This document shows, piece after piece, positions 10,791 through 22,356 of a DNA stretch of 64,000 nt (position 1 is its first letter; the number at the start of each line of letters is the position of its first letter). The notes under the pieces are model-generated. The model did no database searches, was not told where the DNA came from, and saw nothing but the letters and a program-made list of their open reading frames with translations. Location: the NCBI RefSeq assembly GCF_030269925.1, contig NC_085119.1:10515001-10579000 (forward strand), written 5' to 3'. Source of the DNA: Bombyx mori. Lineage: Eukaryota > Arthropoda > Insecta > Lepidoptera > Bombycidae. The position numbers and the translations under genes are program-made.

Positions 10791-13700
10791 CTACTGCTAA
10801 TAATGTACAATAATTAACCGTTCAAGGGTGATGCACCGTCCAGATTCACTATCAATTGAGGTCAACGATAGCAGAATTATTACTGTATTGTCACAAGCAG
10901 AACCTAGCAATTGTGCGTATCATTTACAATACATACCATTGCTAAGTGCTTCTGTTCGTAAGACTGGGCTGTGTTTAGAGGCCGCAACGAGCTGGTAGCA
11001 ACCTTATTTTGCCGAATCAGTAAATGGTTCGGAAGGCGCATCATAAAAAAAAATTGTTTAGAATTTGAGAGTGTTTATCGGACTGGAAACTTATTTCAAT
11101 ATAATGAATTAAAAAGTGTTGAGTGCTGCAACGTAATTTATCAGTTTTTACTTTTAATTATAGCCCTTATATTCAAATCTGTAGAGATATTTAATAAGCT
11201 ATAAAATATCCAATGTATGTAACTAATGTAATAAATAAATAGTAATCACGCGTCAGCTGTAACTAACGAAGACAGTTAAACGTATCTAGTAGTTTATTAT
11301 CGTATGGTTACCCTCCACTTCTTGTAACGTCAGAGAATATGAACACAATGTAGTATGTACACACGTGTGCCGTCGATCAAGACAAGTGCACTGACATACA
11401 ACGGTTCAATTCTCGGAATCGGGTTAATTCTGTGTGTGACGTCAGCGACCGCCGCGCCGAGCCGAGCGCGCTTCCTCGTCGGATGGAATACGACTCGAGA
11501 GTAATTAATAGCTGAATTCGTTTAGTTCCTGACTTGACGGTTGACTGTTTCAAAATGAATAATAGTAGTTGTCTCGGTGTTTCGTGCTTGTGGACGTAAC
11601 TGACGTCGTTTCCGTCTTTTTTTGTGAATATTTAAGTTCACGAACTTAACTATGATCATAATTGATTCAAAGTTCATAAACAATAGATGTTAATTTCGTT
11701 CGGGTGTTTTATTGATTGTTTATATTCTTGAATTACATATATTGAGTTTACTGACTGACGAATCTAATATATTCCATTCTGATTTATCAGTTTTATTAAG
11801 CATACCTACATTTTTACTTAAATAATTGCGTGATAATATTCTTTAAACATTAAAATGTTTTGCATTGTTATTGAAAGAGCTCCTTTCATTGTATACGTCG
11901 ACAGATGTTGCAATAATTTGGGTCGGCACGAGTACGCGCAGCGGGATGTCCGATGTATGTACTCATTACTTGGCGCAAGTCAATGCGCTTTGGGCGATGG
12001 GACTATTTCCCCTTTTCAAATAATGATTTACTTACTACAGTTTACTTGTTCCATTTATTATAAGCGGACTATTAAGACAAAATCATTAATAACATAATAA
12101 TTTACTAATATTGTACCCCCCTCCTGGCTGAGCCTTTGCTCGCCCACCTGTCTAAAAACTAGTTATTAATCTTTATTCTTTATTCTAAAAAAACTAGTCT
12201 TTTTCTAACACAGCGTTGGAGTTCAGAGCATATAAAACTATAAAATATATAATCTAATGTTTTTATTAGATTCACTCATACTCACACTCTCACCAATAAT
12301 CGATTACAAAAAAATTAAAAGATCCAACTTTCTCTGATTGGAACCACATGACGTCGTTGAACGACAAAATAAATTAAAAAACAATCAACAGATCATTTAG
12401 AAACAACAAAAAAAAACCTTTTAAGGCTCACTGCAACCGAGACATTTGCTCCTGAACGAACTTCAAAGCCGAGAACCAGTCACGTGTGTATATTACAGTA
12501 ACGACACATTTCTAAACTCAAATTTCATAAGGGCGTAAACGTTAAAGTTTTGGTTTACGTTTTGAAAGGTGGAAGATACCCGTTGCGTGGGAAAGCTCTC
12601 TGAGGTCAGGTGGCACCGGCAGCACATGTGGTACACTCCTGTTCGAATGTTTTAAAAATGTTTATCGATATACAAATATAGGTGACGAACTAAGATTAGG
12701 GCGCTGCGTCGCGGGGGAGTACAAGCTGGCCTGGTGGTCTCTTAACAATAACATACCGTTATCTTAGTTAGTTATGACGAACGTTTACGACAGTGCACTG
12801 GGGAATCAACATGTGGTGTTAATGAAATAACCGCAGAATAAAATCCTCATAGATTGAGCTCTCCTGCACGGAGTAGTTGATTGCGCTCTGAAATTTTATG
12901 TTGTTTGTTTTTTATTTAAATATAATACACAGTATCAAAGTTAAACCTCATATTTGAGTCGTCTATTATCAAAGGTGGCAATCTGTGCATTTGGACAAAA
13001 AAATGTTATTGATATGTCAATACAGATTGATTTGAATATAATCGTCTCCTTCAAAGAATACGGTTCAAAACCTGCATTAAATAAAGGTTAATAATTAACC
13101 TGTAATTTATCTAAGATGTGGTTCAGAAGAGTTTTGTGACTGCCAATGGAATACAAAGTCAATAATTCGTTTTTCTGATTTACCAATAATTGTCCAAAAG
13201 TCACATTGCCGGCTTTAATAATAGTCGACTCATTTATCGTTTTCAAATTAGGATCCCTCCACATATTTTCACTTTGTTTCGTAAATTCTTTTCACTTGGC
13301 ATACTTTAGAGAATTTAATGTCGCAAAAAGTGAATCTGTGCAAGACTGAGCTCCGCCCTAAATTGGCTTCTGTGCGTCACTCGAACCCGTGGGATTGGTG
13401 CTATTATAGGGAGGATTTCGCAACGTGGGTGTCCGGCTTGTGTACGAATTATGAAACAGTATTTATACCTCCTTATACTTATGGCGTAGACTGCTCAACC
13501 ATGCACAATAATGTAGGCTTTGTCAATGAGCACACGGTGCGTAAAGGGATCCATTGATGTGTTGCTTTGCTGACTACAGGGTGAATTAGGAGTACATGTT
13601 ATTCTATTATACTATTCTACATCTATCTAGTTTGTAGATTTCAACAAGAGAACAAAGTAGGTATTAACGTTTGTGGTGAAAATCAAAATGAATGTAAATA

Positions 13701-13825
13701 GACCTTTTTGTTTGGTACTTTGTGACATTTTATGTGTATTATCTATGACATGTTCCTCCTGCAAGTGTAGTGTTCGCTCACGCGTCCCGCACTAACTTGA
13801 AACCCCTTTAAGTCATTCAATCCCG
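10791..13825. other. Intergenic, with a CpG-rich promoter-like patch
   Basis: No gene recognised. The patch 11380-11620 is listed separately. Short frames at 10971, 11855 and 13318 have no splice-site or composition support. Confidence 0.4.
11380..11620. promoter_or_regulatory. CpG-rich patch with CRE-like palindromes, candidate promoter
   Basis: This is the densest CpG patch of the left half (gcgaccgccgcgccgagccgag) in AT-rich surroundings. It contains a perfect TGACGTCA palindrome at 11437-11444 and another tgacgtc near 11600. Such patches often mark first exons or promoters of insect housekeeping and neuronal genes. No ORF or splice donor nearby clinches it, so the direction is unknown. 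Confidence 0.3.
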
Positions 13826-14312
13826 TTTTTGCAGGATAGCCGTCGGAGCACCACGGTTCCTAAGGAATGTGGATCCCCGTGCTGAATAAGTATTTATAGT
13901 CGGCATCATTACGCCACTTTGAGAAGGTGGCACGACACGAAAACCCTCTTGTCGTGGCCGCCGGAAATTACATACCCGATCCTGCGGACCGAATGGTAAA
14001 CAGTCGCTTTCGCCCAAAACATGTCATTTCGGATCCTCCCGATTCGCGAACGGTGCTAGGGACCTCAAGCACCGGTCATCGTTCTCGTCGAACCCGTCGC
14101 TTGCGACGAAGGGCTCGGCGAGTAAACTAACCCACAGACACAGCCCACTGAGTTTCTCACCTGATCTTCTCAGTGGATCACGTTTCCGATCCTGTGGTAG
14201 ATTCTGAGAAGCAGTGCTCTTGCGTTAGAGTTAACAACTTCGCCAGGTTTGAGCCCCGTGAGCTCACCTACTCTTTCGGTAACGGTGATTTAGCATAAGT
14301 AGGAGAAAAAAA
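13826..14312 (+). pseudogene. Non-LTR retrotransposon 3' end with ORF C-terminus
   Basis: The longest copy of this LINE family. An early frame reads GAPRFLRNVDPRAE then stops. A second frame (13927-14130) gives ENPLVVAAGNYIPDP and an arginine-rich end up to a stop, matching the usual end of jockey-type pol proteins (start of last helix, then 'HPL...Y.P'). The 3' UTR and A-tail follow. The frame break makes it a pseudogene. The 5' part of the element is missing. Confidence 0.6.
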
Positions 14313-14940
14313 TCGATAGAAATGAGTAGGTAGTAATTAAGTTTCCTGTTTAGACGACACTAACCTTTAATGTGTTCTAACTTAATAAAATTTCTAGTAG
14401 TATGTAACATAAAATAAGCGTCGTACGATATAATTCTTAATTTTTAAAATAAACATACCGTAACCGACATCGCAGGAATAAGTTGAATCAACACATACGT
14501 AGGCGCAAACGTTTGCTAACTTAACTATTTAAATTTTAATAAATAAAAAACCGTGCTAATTAAAAGAATATACACAGTCTTGAATGGTATTATCGTCGAT
14601 GACGTCATATTTAGCGTGTCGTTAGTTGAGGCGTGCTGACTCTGGGAAAGATTCGAGCGGAAATTAGTGCTATGCAGGACTTAAAAACACTTACAGCACT
14701 ATGTGTTCGTCACAATAGACTCACTCAGGACATATTTGATAACAATTTCAATCATCCAAAGCAAAGTAAATCGTCTTATCAGAATACATTTAGGCTGGTG
14801 TTATATCTAAATGTCTTTGGATATGAATTCGCGATTGACAATTGGTAGAGATACACTTATTCGAAAATATCCATTTTGTGTTTTCAATTTGTACACGGTT
14901 CTAAACATTGTTCCTTTGTTGATCGATTAATATGCTAGTA
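14313..14940. other. Intergenic; TGACGTCA and a weak open frame
   Basis: A TGACGTCA palindrome lies at 14600-14607, followed by a 71-codon frame (14633-14848) that starts with a non-ATG codon. The peptide is not recognised and splice sites are poor. Confidence 0.35.
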
Positions 14941-15228
14941 TTTTTTTTTATTGCTTAGATGGGTGGACGAGCTCACAGCCCACCTGGTGTTAAGTGGTTA
15001 CTGGAGCCCATAGACATCTACAACGTAAATGCGCCACCCACCTCGAGATATAAGTTCTAAGGTCTCAGTATATGTAGTTACAACGGCTACCCCACCCTTC
15101 GAACCGAAACGCATTACTGCTTCACGGCGGAAATAGGCGGGGTGGTGGTACCTACCCGTGCGGCCTCCCAAGAGGTCCTACCACCAGTGATTACGCAAAT
15201 TATAATTTTTGGGTTTGATTTTTATTAA
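14941..15228 (-). mobile_element. Bm1 SINE, lacking the tRNA head
   Basis: All 3' blocks are present in reverse order and it extends past the ccaccagt block into the middle region (attacgcaaattataatttt). It is therefore longer than most truncated copies. Confidence 0.85.
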
Positions 15229-16194
15229 ATTTTAACTGAATTAAATTAAAATGGTAGAAGGAAGTTCTCGATTCGCGGCGTACGTTTTAATGTTATAATT
15301 GGGATTTCTTCGACACAAATAATACATAATTTTAAATAACCATACTACTGGTTTTTAAATAAATGTAAAAGATGAAAAATATAAAATGTTTTGCTGGATA
15401 AAGTGTCAAGCAATATTATACTCTAAACAGCATTTATTTGTTTGAGTTTGCTATGACAAGACCGTTATTGAGTCCGGAAACAATATTTATAGTATTTAAT
15501 TTAATTTTAGAAGTCCGTTATCGTGTTTATTGTGATATTACGTTTTAAATATTGAAATAACCAATCTAGGGAAGTCCTTCTGAAAGAGTTTTCAAATGAG
15601 ACAGTAGCAAATTTTTAATTCCTTAAGAAATTCTTTGATGGCCCTGATACTTTTTACTGATGATACTTTTTAATGCACGGACGGTGATCAGTTACGCTCA
15701 AATGGGGCGTATACCTGCCACCAACGGCAATAAAAAGCAAGAAACATTTCGTAGTACACAATGCGAGTTACTGCGTGCTATGTGCATCTATTGTGGATAA
15801 CTGTGATAGGAACAGAACTGACAGACACTTCCCGGTTCAATGCTCGTCAATGAGATCGCGTACCGAACTCTGACTTGAGTTTACTTCGCATTGAAATTCT
15901 AGATACGTATAACTCACGTAGAAGCTGAGTTGGTTAGAATTAAAACACATTTTCAAATGTCGCCTAAACTTTTTTCATATACAGCTGGTAATTATTTTCC
16001 ACTTGCAATGTTATGCTCCCGATATTTGAATTATTTTTTCTTACCCTATTCATTATTAATAAATACATAAATGATAATAAATGAAGATTTGGTATTTAGA
16101 ACCAATTTATGGAACAACCGTATTAGTATGAAAATGAATTCGATCGTAATCAAATAAAATCGAGTTAGGTATATATATGAATATATATATGAAT
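15229..16194. other. Intergenic, nothing recognised
   Basis: AT-rich DNA with a TA-rich low-complexity run near 16160-16200. No supported gene. Confidence 0.4.
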
Positions 16195-16448
16195 ATTATA
16201 TATGAAATGATAATTGGAATAGAATAAAACCAGACGAAATGAAATGGAATAATAATCCAATAAAATAGTGGGAATTCACTGAGACTTCAGTGGATTATTT
16301 AAAAGAGCCCGAGAAGCCACGTCCAAGTTTCATTTTCCCTCACATAATATGTATATTCACCACATATAGGCACCACAGCTATGCAGGCTATACTTAAGAA
16401 GCAACAAATAAACACAATTAATACCCACAGCTCACTCCTCCGTCCGCC
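16195..16448 (+). repeat. Dispersed repeat R3, copy 1 (diverged)
   Basis: It starts with imperfect gaaatg/gataatt pentamer-like repetition, then cactgagacttcagtggatt, then gcccgagaagccacgtcca and a C/T-rich end (cactcctccgtccgcc). The same order of blocks occurs at 34373 and 49083. No coding potential. It could be part of a retroelement UTR; I do not know its name. Confidence 0.6.
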
Positions 16449-16619
16449 AATAAAACAGGTTTCCAGATTATGTGTTGCAAAGTAATATTTATATACCTAA
16501 TCCAGCTATAAGTTCTGTTACAAATGAAAATGCATTTTTCTTAATGAAGTAATGTAATATCATTAAAATGTATACTTACATATTTATTAGTCTCAGCAAA
16601 AAAGAAAATAGTATTCTAT

Positions 16620-17640
16620 TCGAAATGGCCACCTTTGACATTTATACAGGCCTTTAATCTATTTGGTCACGAATCTATGGATTCGCACACTTTTTCCAAG
16701 GGAAATTTCGCCACTGCTTGCTCCAAAGATTTTTAAGAGACTCAATCTCGCCGTGTCGTTTAAAGCAGGCCATGTCCTCTAAAATTGACCATAATTTGAA
16801 GTCTAAAGGGTTGAGGTCTGGGCTAGATGAGGGCCAGTCTTCAGCTCTTATAAAGTCCGGAACGTTAGTTTCAAGCCAGGCTTGGGTAGTTCGTGCCTTG
16901 TGACCAGGTGCACAGTCCTGCTGGAAAGGCCACGGTATAATTATAAAAAGTGTATTGCTGAGAGGTTTCACAACATGATCCAAGACTGTATCTTGATATA
17001 CTTTGGCTGAAGTTTTCACTCTTTTTTCACAAAAATGTAGTTTTGCGACTCCTTGATAAGACACGCCCTACCAAACCAACACTGACGCAGGATGATGACC
17101 ACATTGTACCTTTCCGACACTTGAGCAGCTTCTTTAGAACTGTGAGCGTACTTTATCATTTTGCTTATTGTTGTGTTCTTCAATCGTGAAAATTTTTTCA
17201 TCGATAAAGAGGATATTTCTGTGCCTTTCACCTGCGTATCGCGACAGAAGACGTTTTGATCGATTCACTCTATTTAATTGCAAATATTGATTTGGGGCAT
17301 GTCCTGTATATCGACGATAAGCACCAAGCTTCTTGTTTTATAATACGCGACAGAGTCTAGCGGGAATCTTTATTTCTCGCGATAAGATTTTTTGCTTCCT
17401 AATGGGGGTTTCGACGAATTCTGGTTTTAACAGCATTAACAGCCTTTGTATTTCTAAAAGCACGCGGCCGCCCTGATCTTTTCCAGTCTTGGACAGACGA
17501 AGTGTTGGTGTATCTGTTGATAATACGATATACGAACATACGGCTGATACAAAGCTTTTGAAGTGTCTGGGATATGACCGACGGATCCATGCCCACTTTG
17601 TACAAGCCGATCACTGCAATCCTATTTTTTTAATGCCCCA
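16620..17640 (-). pseudogene. maT-like (DD37D) mariner transposase pseudogene
   Basis: On the minus strand an N-terminal helix-turn-helix region (VYRIINRYTNTSSVQDWKR) ends in SGRPR. After a stop, another frame gives RHRNILFIDEKIFTIEE with the first catalytic Asp, and a third frame (17064-16675) gives PFQQDCAPGH and SPDLNPLDF. From the Asp of QQD to the Asp of NPLD there are 37 residues, the DD37D spacing of maT elements. At least two frameshifts and in-frame stops break the gene. Terminal inverted repeats were not found, so the ends are approximate. Confidence 0.8.
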
Positions 17641-17990
17641 TTCCATATTGTAATTAGGTAACGATCACGAAAAAATATATGAAATGGCGTAAAATCGAAA
17701 GAAGTTTTTAAAATAATATACTTGTTCCAAATTCAAATTAATTAAAAAGTTGAAAAAATATAAGTTTTTATGTATGTGTATGTATTTATGGCCAGACTAG
17801 TAAAGTTTGAATTTTAAGTAAATAAATATTTTTTAATATCTTTTGACATTGGGGTTTAATCATTCGTTGTTTGTTATTTGAAACTCTAAAATAGTAAATT
17901 GAATTGTATCGTTAAAGCATAAAATCTATATATTTGATTTAAATATATTTTTATTTCACTAATAACCAGCGATTGGTAATTAATGATTGA
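17641..17990. other. Intergenic, nothing recognised
   Basis: Very AT-rich spacer between the mariner pseudogene and a Bm1 copy. Confidence 0.4.
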
Positions 17991-18237
17991 TTTTTTTTAT
18001 TGCTTAGATGTGTGGACGAGCTCACAGCCCACCTGGTGTTAAGTGGTTACTGGAGCCCATAGACATCTACAACGTAAATGTGCCACCCACCTTGAGATAT
18101 AAGTTCTAAGATCTGAGTATAGTTACAACGGCTGCCCTACCCTTCAAACCGAAACGCATTACTGCTTCACGGCAGAAATAGGCAGGGCGGTGGTACCTAC
18201 CCGCGCGGACTCACAAGAGGTCCTACCACCAGTAAAA
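17991..18237 (-). mobile_element. Bm1 SINE, 5'-truncated
   Basis: A well preserved reverse copy from the poly-T tail (ttttttttattgcttagatg) to the ctaccaccagt block. The high similarity to copies at 30556 and 34875 suggests a fairly recent insertion. Confidence 0.85.
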
Positions 18238-18760
18238 TGTACGAGTATAATAAGTACTCTGTAATTATAGCGTTTTTATTGCCGATCTAGGTGGTTCCGC
18301 TCATTCCCTCCTGGCGGAAAGTAGCTCTTGTTTATTATTAGTTTGGACAAATCTAGGGGAATAGCGAATTCTAAAAACCTCTTTTTTCATTAATCGGTTT
18401 CAGTTGTGTAGGTTGTTTTTACTGTGAAACTTACGTATGGTGAAACGCCAAATCACAGTCACACACGAATAACTTCGGACGAATTGGCCAATTATTTTTT
18501 TCCACCCCTCCAATCTTTAAGTTAAGTGGATTCTGCGTCATAGCCTTGAGTTACATTCGACAGTGGCGTTTCCGGGATAACCCGGCTTATCTGTGAAAAT
18601 GTTTTGAATTTTATAAATAATCATTTACGTATATAGATTTGAATTTCGCTGAATTCAAAAAACACTGAAATAAAATGATTTTAGTTTTTATTTTAAATTA
18701 TTTGGACATTAACTATAAACTAAATTTCAAAGCAAATTAGTTTTAGGTTTTTACTCGTAT
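18238..18760. other. Intergenic, nothing recognised
   Basis: No exon or named repeat. A short stretch around 18480-18600 has moderate GC but no open frame of note. Confidence 0.35.
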
Positions 18761-19112
18761 ATACTAGCGACCCGCCCTCGCTTCGCTTCGGAAACATTAA
18801 ATTTTATTATTAATAGCTGAGTCCCGCGATGTTACCCGCGGTTATTGTCGTACCGCGGGTGAAGCCGCGGGGCGAGGCTAGTCTAAAAAAGTAGCCTAAG
18901 TTACTCCTTATATCATCAGCTACCTATTAGTGAAAGTCTCATCAAAATCGGTCCAGCCGTTCCAGAGATTAGCCGGAACAAACAGACAGACAGACAAAAA
19001 TTGTAAAAAATGTTATTTTGGTGTATGTACCGTATATATATTCATATGCATGTAGTAAAAAGCGGTTATTTCAATACTACAAACAGACACAAATTTTATT
19101 TATATGTGTAGA
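18761..19112 (-). mobile_element. Degenerate Helitron-like/LINE mosaic
   Basis: It begins with the reversed Helitron-type end actagcgacccgccctcgct, followed by a GC-rich hairpin (accgcgggtgaagccgcgg) and cagacagacagac. The inner blocks differ from the neighbouring element at 19113, so two insertions are nested or abutted. Confidence 0.45.
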
Positions 19113-19330
19113 TCTATACTTTAATATTATAAAGAGGAAAGATTTGTTTGTTTGTTTGTTTCGAATAGGCTCCGAAACTAATGGACCGATTTGAAAAATT
19201 CTTTTTCCATTAGAAGCCGACATTGTCCCTGATGAACATAGGCTACTTTTTTATTTAGTTTTTATTTTTATTTTTTTGGTTTCATGTGTGTTTTAATGTT
19301 TCCGAAGCGAAGCGAGAGCGGGTCGCTAGT
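19113..19330 (+). mobile_element. Helitron-like element H1
   Basis: The 5' end is TCTATACTTTAATATTATAA; it continues with ggaccgatttgaaaaattct and ends at gcgaagcgagagcgggtcgCTAGT. The TC start, CTAG end and GC-rich hairpin-forming 3' end are the Helitron hallmarks. It is too short to encode a Rep/helicase. Confidence 0.6.
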
Positions 19331-20934
19331 GTATAGATAAAGTAATTTTGCACCATTTTTCATTCGCAAATTATTTTGACAATAGAGAATACAGAATCCG
19401 AATGTTCGATGACTGTCTCTACAGCTACATTCTCACAGGATTCAACATTAAGTACTGTTTGTTCGACAAGCTTGTAGTTGTTTCTTGTAGTTTATTAAAG
19501 TGAAATAAATTATTAGGTTTTATAATAAATAAAGTTATTTTTGCTCGAATTTTGTTAAAATTCTGCTAAATTGCTTTTTTTAAGTTCCTATCATGTGTTT
19601 TGACCTTGCTAAGTTCTCCAAACTAAACGGAAGTTACAACAGGCTCCGGCTTAACTGAGTCTCTAAAATTCTAATATTGCTTCGGTATATCCTTGGACGA
19701 CTTCGACCACTTTTATTAACGAAGAAAATTAAAGTGGTTATAATTTAAAAAATATCTGAGACAAGCTTCAATAATTAAATTCATCAATTAATGTTAACAA
19801 TAGGATAACCTCAAAAGTATACTTTGAAAACAAACAACAAAAAAGTTCACAATCTGTCCACAAATTATGAAGGTATCTCCGGTATAAAAATATATACATT
19901 TAGAGTCGAACATATAATCATCCCCTTTTTTAGGGTTTATTAAAACGTTGTCAATTATTATAACAAAATGATAAATCAGAACCAATTAGTGTAAAAGTTT
20001 AACTTATTATAACAATACTATTGGCACTTCCGCCTTATAGCTCAAGGAGGGCTAATGATGATTATTTAATTTAAAAAACAAACGGTTATCCCCTTCATAC
20101 GCATAATTAGACTGCAGCAGAATTAACTAAGAACCGGTTCGTGCGAGCGTTATCTATAATGATCATACGATACCTTTATTAACTTAAACATAATAAAATT
20201 ATGATAATTTTATTTTAAATCTAAAGCCATGTATTTTTTTTATCCAATTTAACTGGTATGTATGCAATTGCAAATGTTAATCGTCTTTGTGGACTCTATA
20301 TCTTATAAATTAATGTATCGACGTGACCGCCACAGGAGTCATTGACGCGGAAACTAATATGAAACTGCTTTGACATCGACAGATTGGGTCAAGAACAACT
20401 TGTATCGCTGTATCAGTCCACTCTGCTTATGACGGAACTACTGCTGTTCAATAGCCCCGATAAAACATCATATTGTGATAATTTTATGTATGCATTAGTA
20501 ATGGATTAAAATTTTTGCATAAATAAAAAGTTACATTTTAAAGAATTCTTTTAGATTTAATCGCACAGAAGCATGAGTTAAGAATTGTTAGATTTCACTA
20601 TTATTTCCAAGATTATCATTGTTAGGTGGTTTGCCAAAGTAAGGATTCGATGAAATTTAGAAAATTATGACGTAATACCTGTTGGCTGTGTGATATCGAC
20701 CTACAATAGCATCACCCCGCTCTGTGGGTATCATAAAAGGAGACTAAAGGATTCACTGGGGAATGGACAGTAATGATTTCTGAGTTTTCCATATACATAT
20801 TTACCAGCATACTGCGCTCGTCATAATTTACTAGTAATGCGTCTTGTATTGTATGCACACATGGCTATGTACCACCGTTCTGCGTATTACTATCGAAGCA
20901 GCCATGTTTTGCGATTTGAAGGATGAGGCAAACT
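19331..20934. other. Intergenic, nothing recognised
   Basis: Low-GC spacer. A piece near 20850-20890 (atggctatgtaccaccgttc) recurs at 24940, indicating another small unnamed repeat. Confidence 0.4.
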
Positions 20935-21130
20935 CCGACTTTATAACTCGGGACCCCATAGACAGAACCCACTGAGTTTCTCGCTGGATCTTTTCAGTAG
21001 CTGCGATTCCGATCCGGTTGTAGATCCTTGCTAGGGTCTGTGCCAGTAATTCTCTCAGGTGAACTCACCTACCGGTCCATGAGTAGTTGAAATAGCCCCT
21101 TAGGCTGCCAACGATAGGGTAAGAAAAAAA
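20935..21130 (+). repeat. Non-LTR retrotransposon 3' fragment (family of 8550-8985)
   Basis: Contains cccactgagtttctcgctgg, gattccgatccggttgtaga and gttgaaatagcccctt, then an A-tail. It is 5'-truncated and diverged. Confidence 0.6.
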
Positions 21131-21149
21131 TCATGAAGTGGATGGCGAT

Positions 21150-21300
21150 GTTTTTTTTTTCGGTCCGAGGGCCAAACCTCCTACGAGTTACCCGCGCCTA
21201 GCGGGCGCGTGGGTATGTGGGATTTGACGATCTGCAAGGTGTTGGGAGCAGACCGCGGGCCCAAGGAATTTTAGGGCCCTACTCACTAAACGGGAGTCGT
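21150..21300 (-). repeat. GC-rich LINE-like 3' fragment
   Basis: A poly-T run is followed by a markedly GC-rich block with the hairpin gcgcctagcgggcgcgtggg. The poly-T at the plus-strand start indicates a retrotransposed A-tail of a minus-strand element. The family is not identified. Confidence 0.4.
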
Positions 21301-21307
21301 TTACACT

Positions 21308-21370
21308 CGTACTCATAACGTAAATGCCGCCATCCACCTTGAGATATGAGTTTTAAGGTCTCACTTTTAA
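21308..21370 (-). repeat. Bm1 SINE fragment
   Basis: Only the cataacgtaaatgccgccat to aggtctcac portion remains, with no tail or head. Confidence 0.5.
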
Positions 21371-21445
21371 TGGTACAATAGTAATGTTTTTATTAAAAAA
21401 AAAGGATTTATTTTCATCTTTTTATCACGACAATATTTTCAAGCT

Positions 21446-21503
21446 CACCAAGTAGTTACCGCTCCTGACTCTGGGGCCGGGGGTTGTGGATTCGATTGCC
21501 ACA
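21446..21503 (+). repeat. tRNA-like sequence
   Basis: accaagtagttaccgctcct followed by gtggattcgattgccaca is related to the minus-strand tRNA-like copy at 9971-10052. The box B-like core (ttcgattgcc) is damaged. Confidence 0.35.
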
Positions 21504-21530
21504 TTGAGAATACATTTGTGCTATAAACAG

Positions 21531-21656
21531 GTTTTTTTTTTATTGACCGTGCAGTAGTGTATCGAGCATACGGCCCATCCGATAGTAAGTGTTTACCATC
21601 TCTCGTGGACGTCAGCAGTGCCAATGGACAGAGCCAAGCCGCTGCCTACCGCTAAT
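21531..21656 (-). repeat. LINE 3'-tail repeat, copy C
   Basis: Poly-T, gagcatacggcccatccgat and the block ending gctgcctacc; the same strand as the other five copies. Confidence 0.7.
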
Positions 21657-22149
21657 TGTTGATTTTTGGTCTGGGTGTTTATTATCTACATATGTATATA
21701 TGTTAATGTAAATAAGTCTCTAGTTCCCATAATCTACATATGTATTTAATTTAACGTAAATGAGTCTCTAGTTCCCATAACACAGGGAATCCTAATTTGG
21801 GGCCGGATGACCGTGCGTGTTTTGTTCCTGTTATTTCTCGGTGTTTATTAAGTATGTTGTGTCTTGAATACTTAACTTGTTGCGAATTCTATCTCTTGTA
21901 TCTGCTGGTGTTATTTGAGATTTGGAAATATACAAATATAGTACTTTAATACCAGAGTACCAATTATTTTTTGCATCTAAATATAACGTTAATTGAAAAT
22001 TTATTTCATGTGTAGGTATTATTGGGAATTCAGGGCCTATTCACGGTATAGTGACCCACTACTCGGTATCCGGTAGTAATTATAGGCAGTATATATAGTA
22101 TAGGATACACAGATAGAAAACGCTTCATGTTTCAAATTACTATTGTACA

Positions 22150-22356
22150 TCACTACATAGTATAAAATAAAGTCGCTTTCTCTGTCCCTATGTATGCTTA
22201 AATTTTTAAAACTACGCAACGGAAATAATGCGGTTTTGTTTAATAGATAGAGTGATTGAAGAGGAAGGTTTATATGTATAATAACATCCATTAAATAGTG
22301 GAGACATCAATAATAAATTACAGTTTCCGAAGCGAAGCGAGGGCGGGTCGCTAGTG
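22150..22356 (+). mobile_element. Helitron-like element H2
   Basis: Includes aaagtcgctttctctgtccc, tagtggagacatcaataata and the 3' end gcgaagcgagggcgggtcgCTAGT. The reverse-oriented partner at 43145-43370, inside GCP2 intron 6, shares the whole stretch. Confidence 0.6.
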
